Assembly (NCBI RefSeq): GCF_001439915.1
Contig: NZ_LMBW01000011.1
Coordinates: 57,021 to 121,020 of the forward strand
Length of the DNA stretch: 64,000 nt
Direction of reading: 5' to 3'
Origin: Fredinandcohnia humi
GTDB taxonomy: Bacteria; Bacillota; Bacilli; Bacillales; Bacillaceae_L
The notes under the pieces were generated by a model that did no database searches, had not been told where the DNA came from, and saw only the letters and a list, made by a program, of their open reading frames with translations. The translations under genes and the position numbers were made by a program. How positions within the stretch are numbered: position 1 is the stretch's first letter; every line of letters starts with the position of its first letter. Shown here piece after piece: positions 1 through 9,570 of the stretch.

Positions 1-1270
1 TCATTACTTTCCGTGAATATTCTAGTAATTCTTTTAATTTTTATAAAAACCGTCGGAAGGTTAACAAAATATATGGCAGTGGGACTTCTATGCATAGGTT
101 TTCTTATGAATATGTGGTCAAGTCCTACTACATTTTTTTCAAATATTGAGGGGCTTCAAACAAACCTTCCATTAATTGTTCTATTACTGGTTGTCCCGCT
201 TTTATCGATTCCACTTAGGTCTAGTGGTTATCTTGCTTTTATCCTAAATTTTATTAAGAAGGAAAAACCGCCTAATAAAACATTTTTAAGTATAACTAGT
301 TTTCTATCATTGATTACTCCTATTTTGAATATAGGAGCTATTCGAATAACAGATGACTTCATTAGGGATTTAAAGTTAAGAGGGGATTTATTAGCACCCG
401 CATATTTCTTAGGTTTTGCCACAACAATGGTGTGTTCACCTTATTTTGGTTCCGTTGCCATCACGCTATTTTATGTCGGGGTTACATACAGTGATTATTT
501 TATATTCGGTATCACGTTTACAGCCATGCAACTTTTTTTCGGAAATCTGCTTTTTACTATACAAAATAAAAGGAACAACACAGAAAGTAAGAGTAATTCA
601 AATTTTCATCAGAAGTTGGAAAAAAATCTCATAGCCAAAATTTTAAAGCTTCTTTTAGTTTTATTAATTTTAATCGGCTTATTAATACTCTTAGAAAAAG
701 TAACAAGATGGTCAATGCTTCTTTTAGTAAGTTTAATCGCAATAATAGCCCCTCTTTTATGGGTATTAGTAACCAGAAAGTGGTCCTCTTTCAATAGCCA
801 AATAAAAGAGTATTTTTAAAAAATTGAAAGTGGAATGAATACAGAGGTTGTCCTTTTTTCGAGTGCCGGGTTGTTTGCAAATGCCATCACGAGATCACTA
901 TTTCCAACGAGATAAAAGAAATATTCTCATATTTAGCTGACAGTTCTATTTTTATTGTGATGGTATTGATTATCTTAGTTGTTGCATTTTTTGCCTTTAT
1001 TGGATTTCATCAAATTATTACTGTTCCAATTCTAGCTATGCAAATTGATCCTGTTTCAGTAGGAACAAGCCCGATTGTATTAGCATTTACGTTTATTTTA
1101 GCTTGGTTTCTTTCATCAATTATTAGCCCATTTAATGCTATCACTATTTTGATTTCAAATACAGTTAATAAAAGTGTCTTCAAAGTAGGAATCCAGATGA
1201 ACGGGATGTATGTTGTATTTTCGTAATTGGGTTAGCATCTGTCTATTTCTTACAGTTTATTATTTATTAA
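1..1270 (+). pseudogene. Broken multi-spanning membrane transporter
   Basis: The reading frame is already open at base 1, so the gene probably begins outside the window. It encodes a very hydrophobic protein with many membrane segments and ends at an in-frame TAA at 817-819. The same frame continues past that stop with a plausible segment (VLFSSAGLFANAITRSLF). It then needs a frame change near 905-912 to join another long hydrophobic stretch (957-1226), and a further change near 1224 to reach the last residues before about 1270. One nonsense codon and two frameshifts make this a pseudogene. The C-terminal part has a segment (SSIISPFNAITILISN) that resembles ion-transporter superfamily carriers. 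I do not recognise the exact family or substrate. Confidence 0.7.
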
Positions 1271-1510
1271 ATAGGTTGAGATATAAATTTGTGTTCAATA
1301 TTTTTGAATACCACATCATGCCGAATTTTCAATGAATAGTTTGTAATGTTTTTTATTTGATGAAAAAAAGAATCGCTGATGAATTTTTTACAGAATATTC
1401 ACGTTATATTTTTTCATTAGTAAATCATTTGAAATTACAAAAGGTACCCGACACTATTATTTCTTACAATAATTAATAAAAATTTCACTTAACATTAGCA
1501 TTCTAAAAGT

Positions 1511-1526
1511 TTGGCACGAATATTGC
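1511..1526 (+). promoter_or_regulatory. Sigma-54 (SigL) -24/-12 promoter
   Basis: The sequence TTGGCACGAATATTGC has GG at 1513-1514 and GC at 1525-1526, separated by exactly 10 bases, and matches the sigma-54 consensus (TGGCAC-N5-TTGC) closely. It lies about 55 bases upstream of the start of the acyl-CoA synthetase gene, so transcription should begin near 1537. Sigma-54 promoters need an enhancer-binding activator. No gene for one is visible in this window. Confidence 0.85.
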
Positions 1527-1580
1527 AATATTAAAGGTATAACTAATACTGAAATTAGTAAAAGTGAAAGAGGGGGTAAA

Positions 1581-3674
1581 ATGGAACGTTTATACAGGCC
1601 GAGAAACATTGCAATTATTGGCGCATCTACTGACCCAAACAAATTATCAGGAAGACCATTACAATATTTGAAAAATTATAGATATCAGGGAAAAATTGCA
1701 GTTGTACATCCTTATCAAGATATGGTTCAAGACTTTCCCGCTTATCGAACCGTAGAGGACATTCCGTTTGAAATTGATGTTGCTTTACTCTTAGTTCCTT
1801 CACAACAAATTCAAGATACTCTCCAAAGCTGCGGTGAACAAGGTATTAAATTTGCAATTATCATTGCAAGTGGCTTTGCAGAAGCTGGTAATACTAGTTT
1901 GCAAGATAACCTAAAATTAATTTCTAAAAAAACTGGAATAAGAATTATTGGACCTAATTGTATAGGCATTATCAATGTAAATGATGGGATACCCATCACA
2001 TTTTCAACAGTCTTAAAAAATAATATTCCAAAGCCTGGTACTATCGCTATTGTTAGTCAAAGCGGTGCAATTGCAAATTCTATTATGCAGTCTTGTATTA
2101 AAAGAAATATTGGAATTCATTCCGTAACTTCTGTAGGTAATGAAGTAGATATAGATTGTTTGGAGGTAGTGGATTACTTATTGGATGATCCAAATGTTAG
2201 TATGATTCCAATGTTCATCGAGGGCTTATCAGACGGTAATAGGTTAGTAGAACTTGGACAAAAAGCAAAAAATAAAAATAAAATGATTTATATTTTACAT
2301 GCAGGATCAAGTTCTGGAGCTCAAACTGCGTCTATGTCCCATACAGGTAGAATAGCTCACAGTTCTAATAAAATATGGAAAAACATTTGTGATCAAGCGG
2401 GAATTAGTATTATCCCAACTATTGAAGAACTATTATTATTGGCAGAATTAGAAAATAGTTTTGGTAAAACTAGATATGAAATGCCTACTGACACAAATCA
2501 TGGATTAGCAGTATTAACCGTATCAGGTGGATTAGGAGTAATGATTGCTGAGGAATGTTACAAAAAAGGTTTACCGCTTTCGAAGTTTGAACTACATACA
2601 ACTCAAACTCTAAAAGAACTTGCAAATCTACCTTCAATTCAAAATCCAATTGATACTGCTTTATTTGCAGATACAAATGATTATTTAAAAGTCGCAAGAT
2701 TACTTATTAAAGATAACAATGTTGATTGTCTAATGTTAATAATATCTAGCTTAGCTCATGACTATCAACATCTTTCAAATGAATTACTTGAATTAGGGAA
2801 GGAGGCACGGAAATATAACAAAAAAATAATTGTCAGCTATTTATCTTTGGATGACGTATTAAGTGATGAAATTGTCACGAAGCTTAAAAATAATCATATT
2901 GTAAGCGTCATCAACCCTATTAAGGGAGTTCAAGTACTTTCTACTTTTGTCCAAAGGGATTTAATCACCATAAAAGATCAGGAAGAGAATAATAGCGATA
3001 CGTTAGATATAAACAAAATTGGAAAGGACGCAGAAGTTGTTAATCATACTGAAATTAAACAAACCCTAGAGCAATATGGCGTACCTTTGGTCTCCCAATG
3101 TATCTGTCAAGATGTGAATGAAGCCATAAATTCTGCAAAAGAGTTTGACTATCCTATTGTTCTAAAAGTAGTTGGACCATCACATAAAAGTGATATTGGA
3201 GGAGTAAGAGTAGGGATAAAAAATGATGAAGAATTAATAACTAATTGGGAAGAATTGAAATCCATTCCACAAGTTGAAGCAATTGAAGTACAAAAAATGG
3301 TTAGTGGTAGGGAAGTAATAATTGGAGGTATTAATGACCCTGAATTTGGAAAAATTCTTATGATTGGTTCCGGAGGGATATGGACAGAAGTTCTCAGTGA
3401 TGTTGCATTTACATCCCCACCAGTCAACCAAGAAAAATTAGATTATATCTACAAGCAATTAAAGAGTCCAGTTTTTAAAGGGGGTCGCAATACTAAACCA
3501 ATCAATTACCGACTACTGAATGAAGTAATTACAGCTTTTTCACAATTATGGAGTAATGAAGAATTTGAAGAATTTGAAATAAATCCATTAATTGTATCTG
3601 ATACAAATGCAGTTGCTGTTGATTGGCGAGCAACACGAAGTAAAAGTAATGAAAAAGTAGGAAATAATTATTAA
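1581..3674 (+). CDS. ADP-forming acyl-CoA synthetase (NDP-forming CoA ligase)
   Basis: This 697-aa protein activates a carboxylic acid to its CoA thioester using ATP and releasing ADP. The domain order is an N-terminal CoA-binding Rossmann domain (IAIIGAS, residues 9-16; GPNCIG at 124-129), succinyl-CoA-ligase-like domains (SQSGA at 159-163), and a C-terminal ATP-grasp domain from about residue 475 (FDYPIVLKVVGPSHKSDIGG). The phosphohistidine of the family is visible as SHTG with His254. AGAGGGGG ahead of the ATG fixes the start. It is the first gene of the sigma-54 operon and is followed after about 30 bases by the CMD-like gene. The acid it uses is unknown; the hydratase and dehydrogenase neighbours suggest a ring-derived or branched acid. 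Confidence 0.85.
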   Translation: MERLYRPRNIAIIGASTDPNKLSGRPLQYLKNYRYQGKIAVVHPYQDMVQDFPAYRTVEDIPFEIDVALLLVPSQQIQDTLQSCGEQGIKFAIIIASGFAEAGNTSLQDNLKLISKKTGIRIIGPNCIGIINVNDGIPITFSTVLKNNIPKPGTIAIVSQSGAIANSIMQSCIKRNIGIHSVTSVGNEVDIDCLEVVDYLLDDPNVSMIPMFIEGLSDGNRLVELGQKAKNKNKMIYILHAGSSSGAQTASMSHTGRIAHSSNKIWKNICDQAGISIIPTIEELLLLAELENSFGKTRYEMPTDTNHGLAVLTVSGGLGVMIAEECYKKGLPLSKFELHTTQTLKELANLPSIQNPIDTALFADTNDYLKVARLLIKDNNVDCLMLIISSLAHDYQHLSNELLELGKEARKYNKKIIVSYLSLDDVLSDEIVTKLKNNHIVSVINPIKGVQVLSTFVQRDLITIKDQEENNSDTLDINKIGKDAEVVNHTEIKQTLEQYGVPLVSQCICQDVNEAINSAKEFDYPIVLKVVGPSHKSDIGGVRVGIKNDEELITNWEELKSIPQVEAIEVQKMVSGREVIIGGINDPEFGKILMIGSGGIWTEVLSDVAFTSPPVNQEKLDYIYKQLKSPVFKGGRNTKPINYRLLNEVITAFSQLWSNEEFEEFEINPLIVSDTNAVAVDWRATRSKSNEKVGNNY

Positions 3675-3703
3675 GTCAAAAAAAATAATAAAAGGGTGAT
3701 TAG

Positions 3704-4072
3704 ATGAGTGGAACTACAGAGAATTATTCAGTTGACAAGTATTTAGAGGAAATATTTGGAACCCTCGGGAACTATCCACCAGCATTAACAACTATGGCTG
3801 AAAATGCAGAAGAAGCATTTAAAGGATATGCAAAATTTAGACATGAGGTGTATCATGGTGCATTACCAACTCAATATGTTGAACTTTTACTCGTAATTTT
3901 GGATGTAGTTTCTAATAATCTTGATGGAGCAAAAAATCATTTAAATGCAGCTTATAAAGAAGGGTTGAAGAAAGAAGAGCTAGTCAATGCATTATTGGCT
4001 GTTATTATGGTTCGCGGAATTGCCCCTTGGGGGTTAGTAGGTTACAAACTATTATTAGATGAAGAAAATTAA
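3704..4072 (+). CDS. Carboxymuconolactone decarboxylase (CMD/AhpD fold) family protein
   Basis: This is a small 122-aa helical protein of the CMD family. The typical sequence runs from about residue 25 (LTTMAENAEEAFKGYAKFRH) to the C-terminal hydrophobic helix (LLAVIMVRGIAPWGLVGYK). The redox CxxC of AhpD is absent: the matching position reads VVSNNLDGAKNH, with no cysteine in the protein, so a peroxidase role is unlikely. Family members decarboxylate a muconolactone or act as uncharacterised subunits in catabolic operons. It lies inside the sigma-54 operon between the CoA synthetase and the MaoC hydratase. The family call is firm; the substrate is not. Confidence 0.75.
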   Translation: MSGTTENYSVDKYLEEIFGTLGNYPPALTTMAENAEEAFKGYAKFRHEVYHGALPTQYVELLLVILDVVSNNLDGAKNHLNAAYKEGLKKEELVNALLAVIMVRGIAPWGLVGYKLLLDEEN

Positions 4073-4100
4073 AAAAGAAAATTTGAGGAGTGTTTTGAAT

Positions 4101-5255
4101 ATGACACAAGCAAAGGTAAATAATTCATTTTCAATCGTTCGACCTGTTAATGATAATGATATTGTAGAGGCACGTTCATGGATTGGTAAACCTATTCGGT
4201 TTGTAGGATGGAATCTTGAAGCAACTGTTGATACAATTCGTCATTATGCGTGGGGGTTAGGTGATGATAATCCACTTTGGTGTAATCCAGAATATGGTGA
4301 AAAGACACAATACGGGACAATTATTGCACCGCCTACCTTCTTATACAGTATTTGTGACGCAGTTGTTGCCCCTGGATTGGTTGGATTACAACCTGTTTAC
4401 GCTGGATCCGAATGGGATTTTTACTTACCAGTGAAACGCAACGACACTATAACCTATAAGGCTAAGTGTATTGATGCGCAAGAGTTCAAAGGTAAAAGTG
4501 GCGGTAGAATGATTATGCAAACAGGATTAATAGAGTACTTTAATCAAAATAATGAAAAAGTTGCACAAGTTCGTTCAAATACATGGCGTCTCGGGCGCAA
4601 AGGAACTTCTGAAGGATTGGCATACAAACCAAGACAACGCTACCAATATTCTGAAGCAGAAATGAAAGAAATTGAAAACGGAGTACGTTCTGAAATTCGT
4701 AGAGGAGAAGATGTAAGATATTGGGAGAATGTTAATGTTGGAGATAGCATTACACCAGTTGTTAAAGGTCCATTAGATCGTATTACAATGACATGTTATT
4801 ATGCTGGTGTTCCAGGAACTTCCGGTTATCGTGCATCTGAATTACGCTGGAAAAACTGGATTCGCGCTAGAGAAAATCCTGAATTATTACCAAATAATTA
4901 TGATGTATCGTACTACTCAGAGTTTACTTTACCTAGTGAAGGCCATCAGGATGATACAGTTGCACACGATGTAGGTATGCCTGGAGCATACGATAATGGG
5001 CCACAACGTATTGGCTGGTCAACTCATTTAATAACAAATTGGATGGGAGACGATGGCTGGTTAGAACATATCAACATTCAAGTTAGACGCCCTAATTTGT
5101 TTGGAGATACAACTTGGATTAAAGGAACTGTAACAAAAACAGAGTCAATCGATGATGAGTATGGAAGAGTTTATATTTCAATTGAGGGACACAACCAATT
5201 AGGGGAATTAAATACCAAAGGGGAAGCCAGAGTTAAAATACAGAAGAAGAATTAA
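4101..5255 (+). CDS. MaoC-like double hot-dog acyl-CoA hydratase/dehydratase
   Basis: This 384-aa protein has two hot-dog domains. The N-terminal half carries GDDNPLWCNPEYG (about residues 54-66) followed by GTIIAPPTFL, the pattern of FAS1-like dehydratase domains. The C-terminal half carries the paired motif around MPGAYDNGPQRIGW and NWMGDDGWL. The usual His of the hydratase-2 motif is Trp60 here, as is common in this subgroup. An upstream in-frame ATG at 4059 overlaps the previous gene, but TGAGGAG at 4084-4090 ten bases before ATG 4101 supports the later start. It probably hydrates or dehydrates the CoA ester made by the first enzyme of the operon. Confidence 0.8.
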   Translation: MTQAKVNNSFSIVRPVNDNDIVEARSWIGKPIRFVGWNLEATVDTIRHYAWGLGDDNPLWCNPEYGEKTQYGTIIAPPTFLYSICDAVVAPGLVGLQPVYAGSEWDFYLPVKRNDTITYKAKCIDAQEFKGKSGGRMIMQTGLIEYFNQNNEKVAQVRSNTWRLGRKGTSEGLAYKPRQRYQYSEAEMKEIENGVRSEIRRGEDVRYWENVNVGDSITPVVKGPLDRITMTCYYAGVPGTSGYRASELRWKNWIRARENPELLPNNYDVSYYSEFTLPSEGHQDDTVAHDVGMPGAYDNGPQRIGWSTHLITNWMGDDGWLEHINIQVRRPNLFGDTTWIKGTVTKTESIDDEYGRVYISIEGHNQLGELNTKGEARVKIQKKN

Positions 5256-5273
5256 GTGGGAGGGGAAAAGTTT

Positions 5274-6425
5274 ATGGAACTTACAACCCCGTGGCAAAAA
5301 ATAGTTGTAGGCTCAAACTTAGTATTAAAATTAAAAGATGAGTTGGAGTGGCTTGGAATCTCAAAACCATTGATTGTTTGTAGCCCACGTGCAAGAGCTT
5401 CAGATTTTGTTGCTGAAATAAAAGAGCTAGTTGGAATTCCTACAGAGCATATTTTTGATAATGTACTTCAACATTCTAATACTTCAATTGTGGATGAAGG
5501 CGCTAAAATGGCTGTTACCTTGAAAATAGATGGCTTGATTGCAGTTGGTGGAGCGAGCGCAAGTGACACTGCAAAAGGTATCGCAATAGTTATGGCAGAA
5601 GGTGGAAGTATTGAAGATCATGCAAGTACCTTTATACCACCTAGAACCTATATCCCGAATAACCTAAAAAAACCTAAGATTCCATTAATTACATTTCCTA
5701 CAACTGCATCAGCAGGAGAAATAACACCAGGTGCTGGGATAACAAACAGTGAAAATACGAAACTATTATTTTGGGATCCAAAAATTGCATCTAGAGCTGT
5801 CTTTTATGATATTAACCAATGGCTAAATATTCCGGATCAAATACTTAACACATCTCTAATGAATGCCATTGCACACAATATTGAAGGGATGTATTCCCAA
5901 AGTACCCAACCAATTTCCCAAGCCATAGCTTTGGAATCAATGGCAACAATAGATCATGTTGTTAAAACTGGGCTCAAATTGAGCCCAGACTTTGAGAAAT
6001 TGCCAATGGCTGTTGCGATGTCAGGAATGGTTATTTCAAATGCCCGTGTTGGCATACACCATGCAATATGCCATTGTATTGGGTCAATAAGTCGGAGTTC
6101 CCATGGTGAAGCAAATAGCGTGATGTTACCTCACGCACTTAAATTTAATAAATTAGATGCAATGAAGCAAATGGCAAAAATTGAAGAACACATTTCAAAA
6201 AATATCACATTATCTGAAGAAGAACTCGCCGAGAATCTCATTAAACGAATTAGTGACCTTCAAGACCAGTTACAAGTTTCAAAAACTTTAAAGGAAATTG
6301 GAGTTACAGAAGGACAAATTGAAAAGATTGCATTGAAATCGCTTTCTGACCGTGGACTTTATTTTAATCCACGAGAGGTTACTGATATTGAGGAGATTAA
6401 AGGATTACTGATACAAGCATTTTAA
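5274..6425 (+). CDS. Maleylacetate-reductase-like alcohol dehydrogenase (Fe-ADH superfamily)
   Basis: This 383-aa NAD(P)H oxidoreductase belongs to the iron-type alcohol dehydrogenase superfamily. It shows the nucleotide-binding VGGASASDTAK (91-101) and the block HHAICHCIG...HGEANSVMLPH (262-287). The usual metal-binding Asp is replaced by Asn198 (MNAIAHNIEGMY), and the protein ends with a YFNPREVTDIEEIKGLL-type tail. Both are traits of maleylacetate reductases, which work without metal. GGGAGGGG at 5258-5265 selects ATG 5274 over GTG 5256. It is in the same operon as the CMD-like and muconate-cycloisomerase-like genes, so a role in reducing an unsaturated keto acid is plausible. A plain alcohol dehydrogenase cannot be excluded. 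Confidence 0.75.
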   Translation: MELTTPWQKIVVGSNLVLKLKDELEWLGISKPLIVCSPRARASDFVAEIKELVGIPTEHIFDNVLQHSNTSIVDEGAKMAVTLKIDGLIAVGGASASDTAKGIAIVMAEGGSIEDHASTFIPPRTYIPNNLKKPKIPLITFPTTASAGEITPGAGITNSENTKLLFWDPKIASRAVFYDINQWLNIPDQILNTSLMNAIAHNIEGMYSQSTQPISQAIALESMATIDHVVKTGLKLSPDFEKLPMAVAMSGMVISNARVGIHHAICHCIGSISRSSHGEANSVMLPHALKFNKLDAMKQMAKIEEHISKNITLSEEELAENLIKRISDLQDQLQVSKTLKEIGVTEGQIEKIALKSLSDRGLYFNPREVTDIEEIKGLLIQAF

Positions 6426-6440
6426 AAAGGGAGAGAAAAA

Positions 6441-7607
6441 ATGATAAGAAAGAACAAACTTCTATTATTTTTTGCCTGCATAATTTTAGTTTTAAGTGCA
6501 TGTAGTTCTTCACAATCAACTAACGATGGACAAAATAATAACTCTACTGATGCGAATCAACCATCATCTAGTCAAAATGGTATTACAGATGATGAAATTA
6601 GAATAGCTGGAGTATTCTCTTTATCAGGTGCCGCCGGAGTTTACGGCTCGATATATGCTGGAACAGCACAAATGGTTTTTGATGAAGTTAACGAATCTGG
6701 AGGTATTAATGGGAGAAAGATTGTTTTTACGGTGGAAAATTCTGCTGGTGATCCTTCTCGTGCTGTTGCTGAAACAAAAAAAATGGTAAATCGAGGGGAC
6801 ATATTTGCGTTTTAAAGTGGGGTGTATACACCACCCACAGTTGCAAGTTATAAGATTGTAACAGATGCAGGTATCCCTTTTTATACTCCTGGGAATTCAG
6901 ATCCATCACTAACAAATCCATTTAATAAATTGGTGTTTCAGCCGAACATGACTCTCGATGATATGGCAAATCCAATTATAAAACTTGCATTATCAATGAA
7001 AGCAAAAAAAATAATGTTTGTTCAAGAAGAAAACGATTATGGGGAAATAACCTTTAATTCTACAAAAGAACGTCAAACATTAGTTTAAATAATATTAAAA
7101 TATCACCTTCTGCTGCTGATGCTACAGGCCAGGTTAAACAAATAAATGATTACAAACCTGATGTAATTATATTTGGTGGAACGCAAACACCTTTGGCTTC
7201 ATTAATAAGAGGATTATATAGTGCTGGTTTGGAGATTCCTGTATTAGCCTTTGGTGGCGGTGCTACTGAAGCTATAAATGAATTAGTTTCGACATCTGCA
7301 CCAATACCTTTCTATGCTGTTACACCCCTTGCTGGACCATTAGACAAAGAAGAAATTGAGGAAATTGTTCAAAAGGTAAAAGCTTATGATTCAAATATTC
7401 CAATAAATGTTTGGAAGGTTCAATCTTATGCAGCTGCAAATGCCTTTGTTAACGTGCTTAAAACTCTAGATAGTACCCCCACAACAGATGAGTTAATTGC
7501 AGCACTTGAAAACATGGATTATGGTAAATGGTAGTATCGTTTTTAGTAAAAATGAAAAATTAAGTTATTCAGAACTGACAAAGATCTTGGTGGGAGGCTG
7601 GAAATGA
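6441..7607 (+). pseudogene. Broken ABC-transporter binding protein (LivK type)
   Basis: This is the remains of a lipoprotein binding protein for branched-chain amino acid-type ABC transporters. The N-terminus is intact with a lipobox (LVLSAC, Cys21), followed by the typical IRIAGVFSLSGAAGVYG and GGINGRK segments. Frame 1 is interrupted by TAA at 6813-6815 (probably a former CAA) and ends at 7086-7088. The next part runs in another frame (about 7092-7534). A third change near 7540 restores the first frame for the C-terminus, which ends in TGA at 7605-7607. That original stop overlaps the ATG of the next gene, so the two were once translationally coupled. No matching permease genes adjoin it. 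Confidence 0.85.
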
Positions 7608-8713
7608 TGCCGTCACATGAAGCAGTCATTTCAGGGATTGAACTAATTCCGTATGAAATTCGATTAAGTAACCCAGTTCATGCATCTGTAGGTACCTGGA
7701 ATAGCCAATCACATGTCCTTTTAATATTATACACAGATAAAAATATAACAGGTTTTGCAGAAATTCCACCTCGATTGATGATTTATGGTGAAACAATCAA
7801 GTCAATACTTGGTTTAAAAGATGAGATTGAGACAATTATTAAAGGGCACAATTTGTTTGACAGAGATGGATTATGGTGGAAACTAAGGTTTATTGAGGGG
7901 AATAATACATTAAAAGCTGCTTTAGACATAGCTTGCGTTGATGCAGCCTCGAAATTGCTGAAAATACCCACATATCGATTTCTCGGCGGTGATAGTAAAC
8001 CCATTCAAGTTACAGCTTTATTAGGTCTTGGAGAACCTGACAAAGTATTAAGTGAAGCAGAGGAACTTAATACTCAATATGGTATCCAATCTTTTAAAAT
8101 AAAGGGTGGAATAAACTATCAACGAGATATTGAAATTTGTAAAAAACTCAGGAATAAATTTACTGATTCAATCATTTACCTTGATGCTAATCATGGATAC
8201 GATATTACAACAATTAATAAGTTATTACCTCAATTAACAAAGTATATAGACTGGATTGAGGAACCTGCATCAGGGGGGTACATTGTATCTCGAAGGCAAA
8301 TTGGAAATAGTGGAATTATACCTATTCTAGGTGACGAAATGTGTAGAACGGTAGAGGAAGTTGCAAGTAAAGTTTTAGATGGTAGTTGTCAGATGATAAG
8401 TATTAAAACTGCAAGAACAGGATTTTTCTTATCCGAAAAAATTGTTAATTTGTGTTCAAGCCTCGGAATTCCAGTTTTAATTGGTACACAGGGAGAAGGG
8501 TTGCTCGGAGTAGCATGTGGTGTCCATTTTACTTGTTTAAATCATTCTTATATGAATTTACCAGGTGAATTAATGTATCACTTAAAAGCAATAGATTCTA
8601 TTTTCCTAGGTAAATATCCGATTTCGGAGGGGATGATTAGACCAAATAATGACTATGGGCTGGGTATTAATATTGATTGGGATAAACTTAATTTTTATAG
8701 AATCGATAAATAG
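7604..8713 (+). CDS. Enolase-superfamily enzyme, muconate cycloisomerase / mandelate racemase type
   Basis: This 369-aa member of the MLE/MR group abstracts a proton next to a carboxylate, giving cycloisomerisation, epimerisation or dehydration. Catalytic and metal sites are all visible: KxK at Lys165/Lys167 (SFKIKGG), metal ligands Asp194 (YLDANHGY), Glu in WIEEP (217-221) and Asp244 (GDEM), and the second catalytic lysine Lys268 (SIKTAR). The lid domain occupies the first ~110 residues. GGGAGG at 7592-7597 precedes two candidate starts, ATG 7604 and ATG 7607. It closes the CMD / maleylacetate-reductase-like set. Dipeptide epimerase or o-succinylbenzoate synthase are alternatives by sequence class, but the context favours catabolism of a carboxylic acid. 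Confidence 0.8.
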   Translation: MMPSHEAVISGIELIPYEIRLSNPVHASVGTWNSQSHVLLILYTDKNITGFAEIPPRLMIYGETIKSILGLKDEIETIIKGHNLFDRDGLWWKLRFIEGNNTLKAALDIACVDAASKLLKIPTYRFLGGDSKPIQVTALLGLGEPDKVLSEAEELNTQYGIQSFKIKGGINYQRDIEICKKLRNKFTDSIIYLDANHGYDITTINKLLPQLTKYIDWIEEPASGGYIVSRRQIGNSGIIPILGDEMCRTVEEVASKVLDGSCQMISIKTARTGFFLSEKIVNLCSSLGIPVLIGTQGEGLLGVACGVHFTCLNHSYMNLPGELMYHLKAIDSIFLGKYPISEGMIRPNNDYGLGINIDWDKLNFYRIDK

Positions 8714-8799
8714 TTCCTTAAGTGTAAAATAATAAATCGTTTTGCAAATTATCTACTAACAAAAAAATTTTTATCGTCTTAATTTTAGGAGTGAAACAT

Positions 8800-9564
8800 A
8801 TGCAATTACCCATTTTTGACTTAAGAGAAAAGGTTGCACTAGTGACAGGCGGAAGTAAAGGAATTGGATATGGGATGGCAGAGGCACTAGGGAACTTTGG
8901 AGCAATTGTAATAATCGCTAGCCGTAATATGAAAGATCTGCATAAAGCTGAAGGCAACCTAAAAGAAAAGGGAATTAATGTGAAAAGTTTTCCGGTCGAT
9001 GTAACTAATAAGGAACAGGTAAATAACCTAGTCGAAAAAGTAATTTCCGAATTCGGTTCAATTGATATTTTAATTAATAATGCGGGGATGAATATTCGGA
9101 AGAAATTAGTCGAAGTTGAAGAAGAGGAATGGGATAGCGTAGTTAATACGAATTTAAAAGGAATATTTTTGACTGGGCAAGCAGTTGCAAAACAAATGAT
9201 AAAACAAAAATCCGGAAAAATTATTAATATCTCTTCAATACTAAGTACAGTTGGTTTACCCTATCAAACTAGTTATTCTGCCAGTAAAGGAGGCATTAAC
9301 CAATTAACAAGAGTATGGGCTGATGAATTAGCTGAGTACGGAATTAATGTAAACGCTATCGCACCTGCATATATTCGAACACCAATGACAGAAAGTTGGC
9401 TCTCAGATGAAACAAGATACAAGGACATTGTAAATAATACGATGTTGAAACGAGTTGGGGAATTAGAAGAGTTATCAGGTCCTGTAGTCTTCCTTGCTTC
9501 AAGTGCTTCCTCTTATATAACTGGGCAAATATTATACGTAGATGGAGGGTGGACATCAAAATAA
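8800..9564 (+). CDS. Short-chain dehydrogenase/reductase (SDR)
   Basis: This 254-aa classical SDR oxidises an alcohol or reduces a ketone with NAD(P). It has the cofactor motif TGGSKGIG (about 17-24), NNAGM, a catalytic serine region (ISSILS) and YSASK, and ends with the usual VDGGW tail. TAGGAG at 8786-8791 supports ATG 8800; the in-frame GTG at 8791 lies inside that site. It closely resembles the gluconate-5-dehydrogenase/glucose-dehydrogenase type of SDR, which is a broad group and does not fix the substrate. It is the last gene before a mobile repeat, and is separated from the CoA synthetase operon by about 85 bases. Confidence 0.8.
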   Translation: MQLPIFDLREKVALVTGGSKGIGYGMAEALGNFGAIVIIASRNMKDLHKAEGNLKEKGINVKSFPVDVTNKEQVNNLVEKVISEFGSIDILINNAGMNIRKKLVEVEEEEWDSVVNTNLKGIFLTGQAVAKQMIKQKSGKIINISSILSTVGLPYQTSYSASKGGINQLTRVWADELAEYGINVNAIAPAYIRTPMTESWLSDETRYKDIVNNTMLKRVGELEELSGPVVFLASSASSYITGQILYVDGGWTSK

Positions 9565-9570
9565 CCTAAA

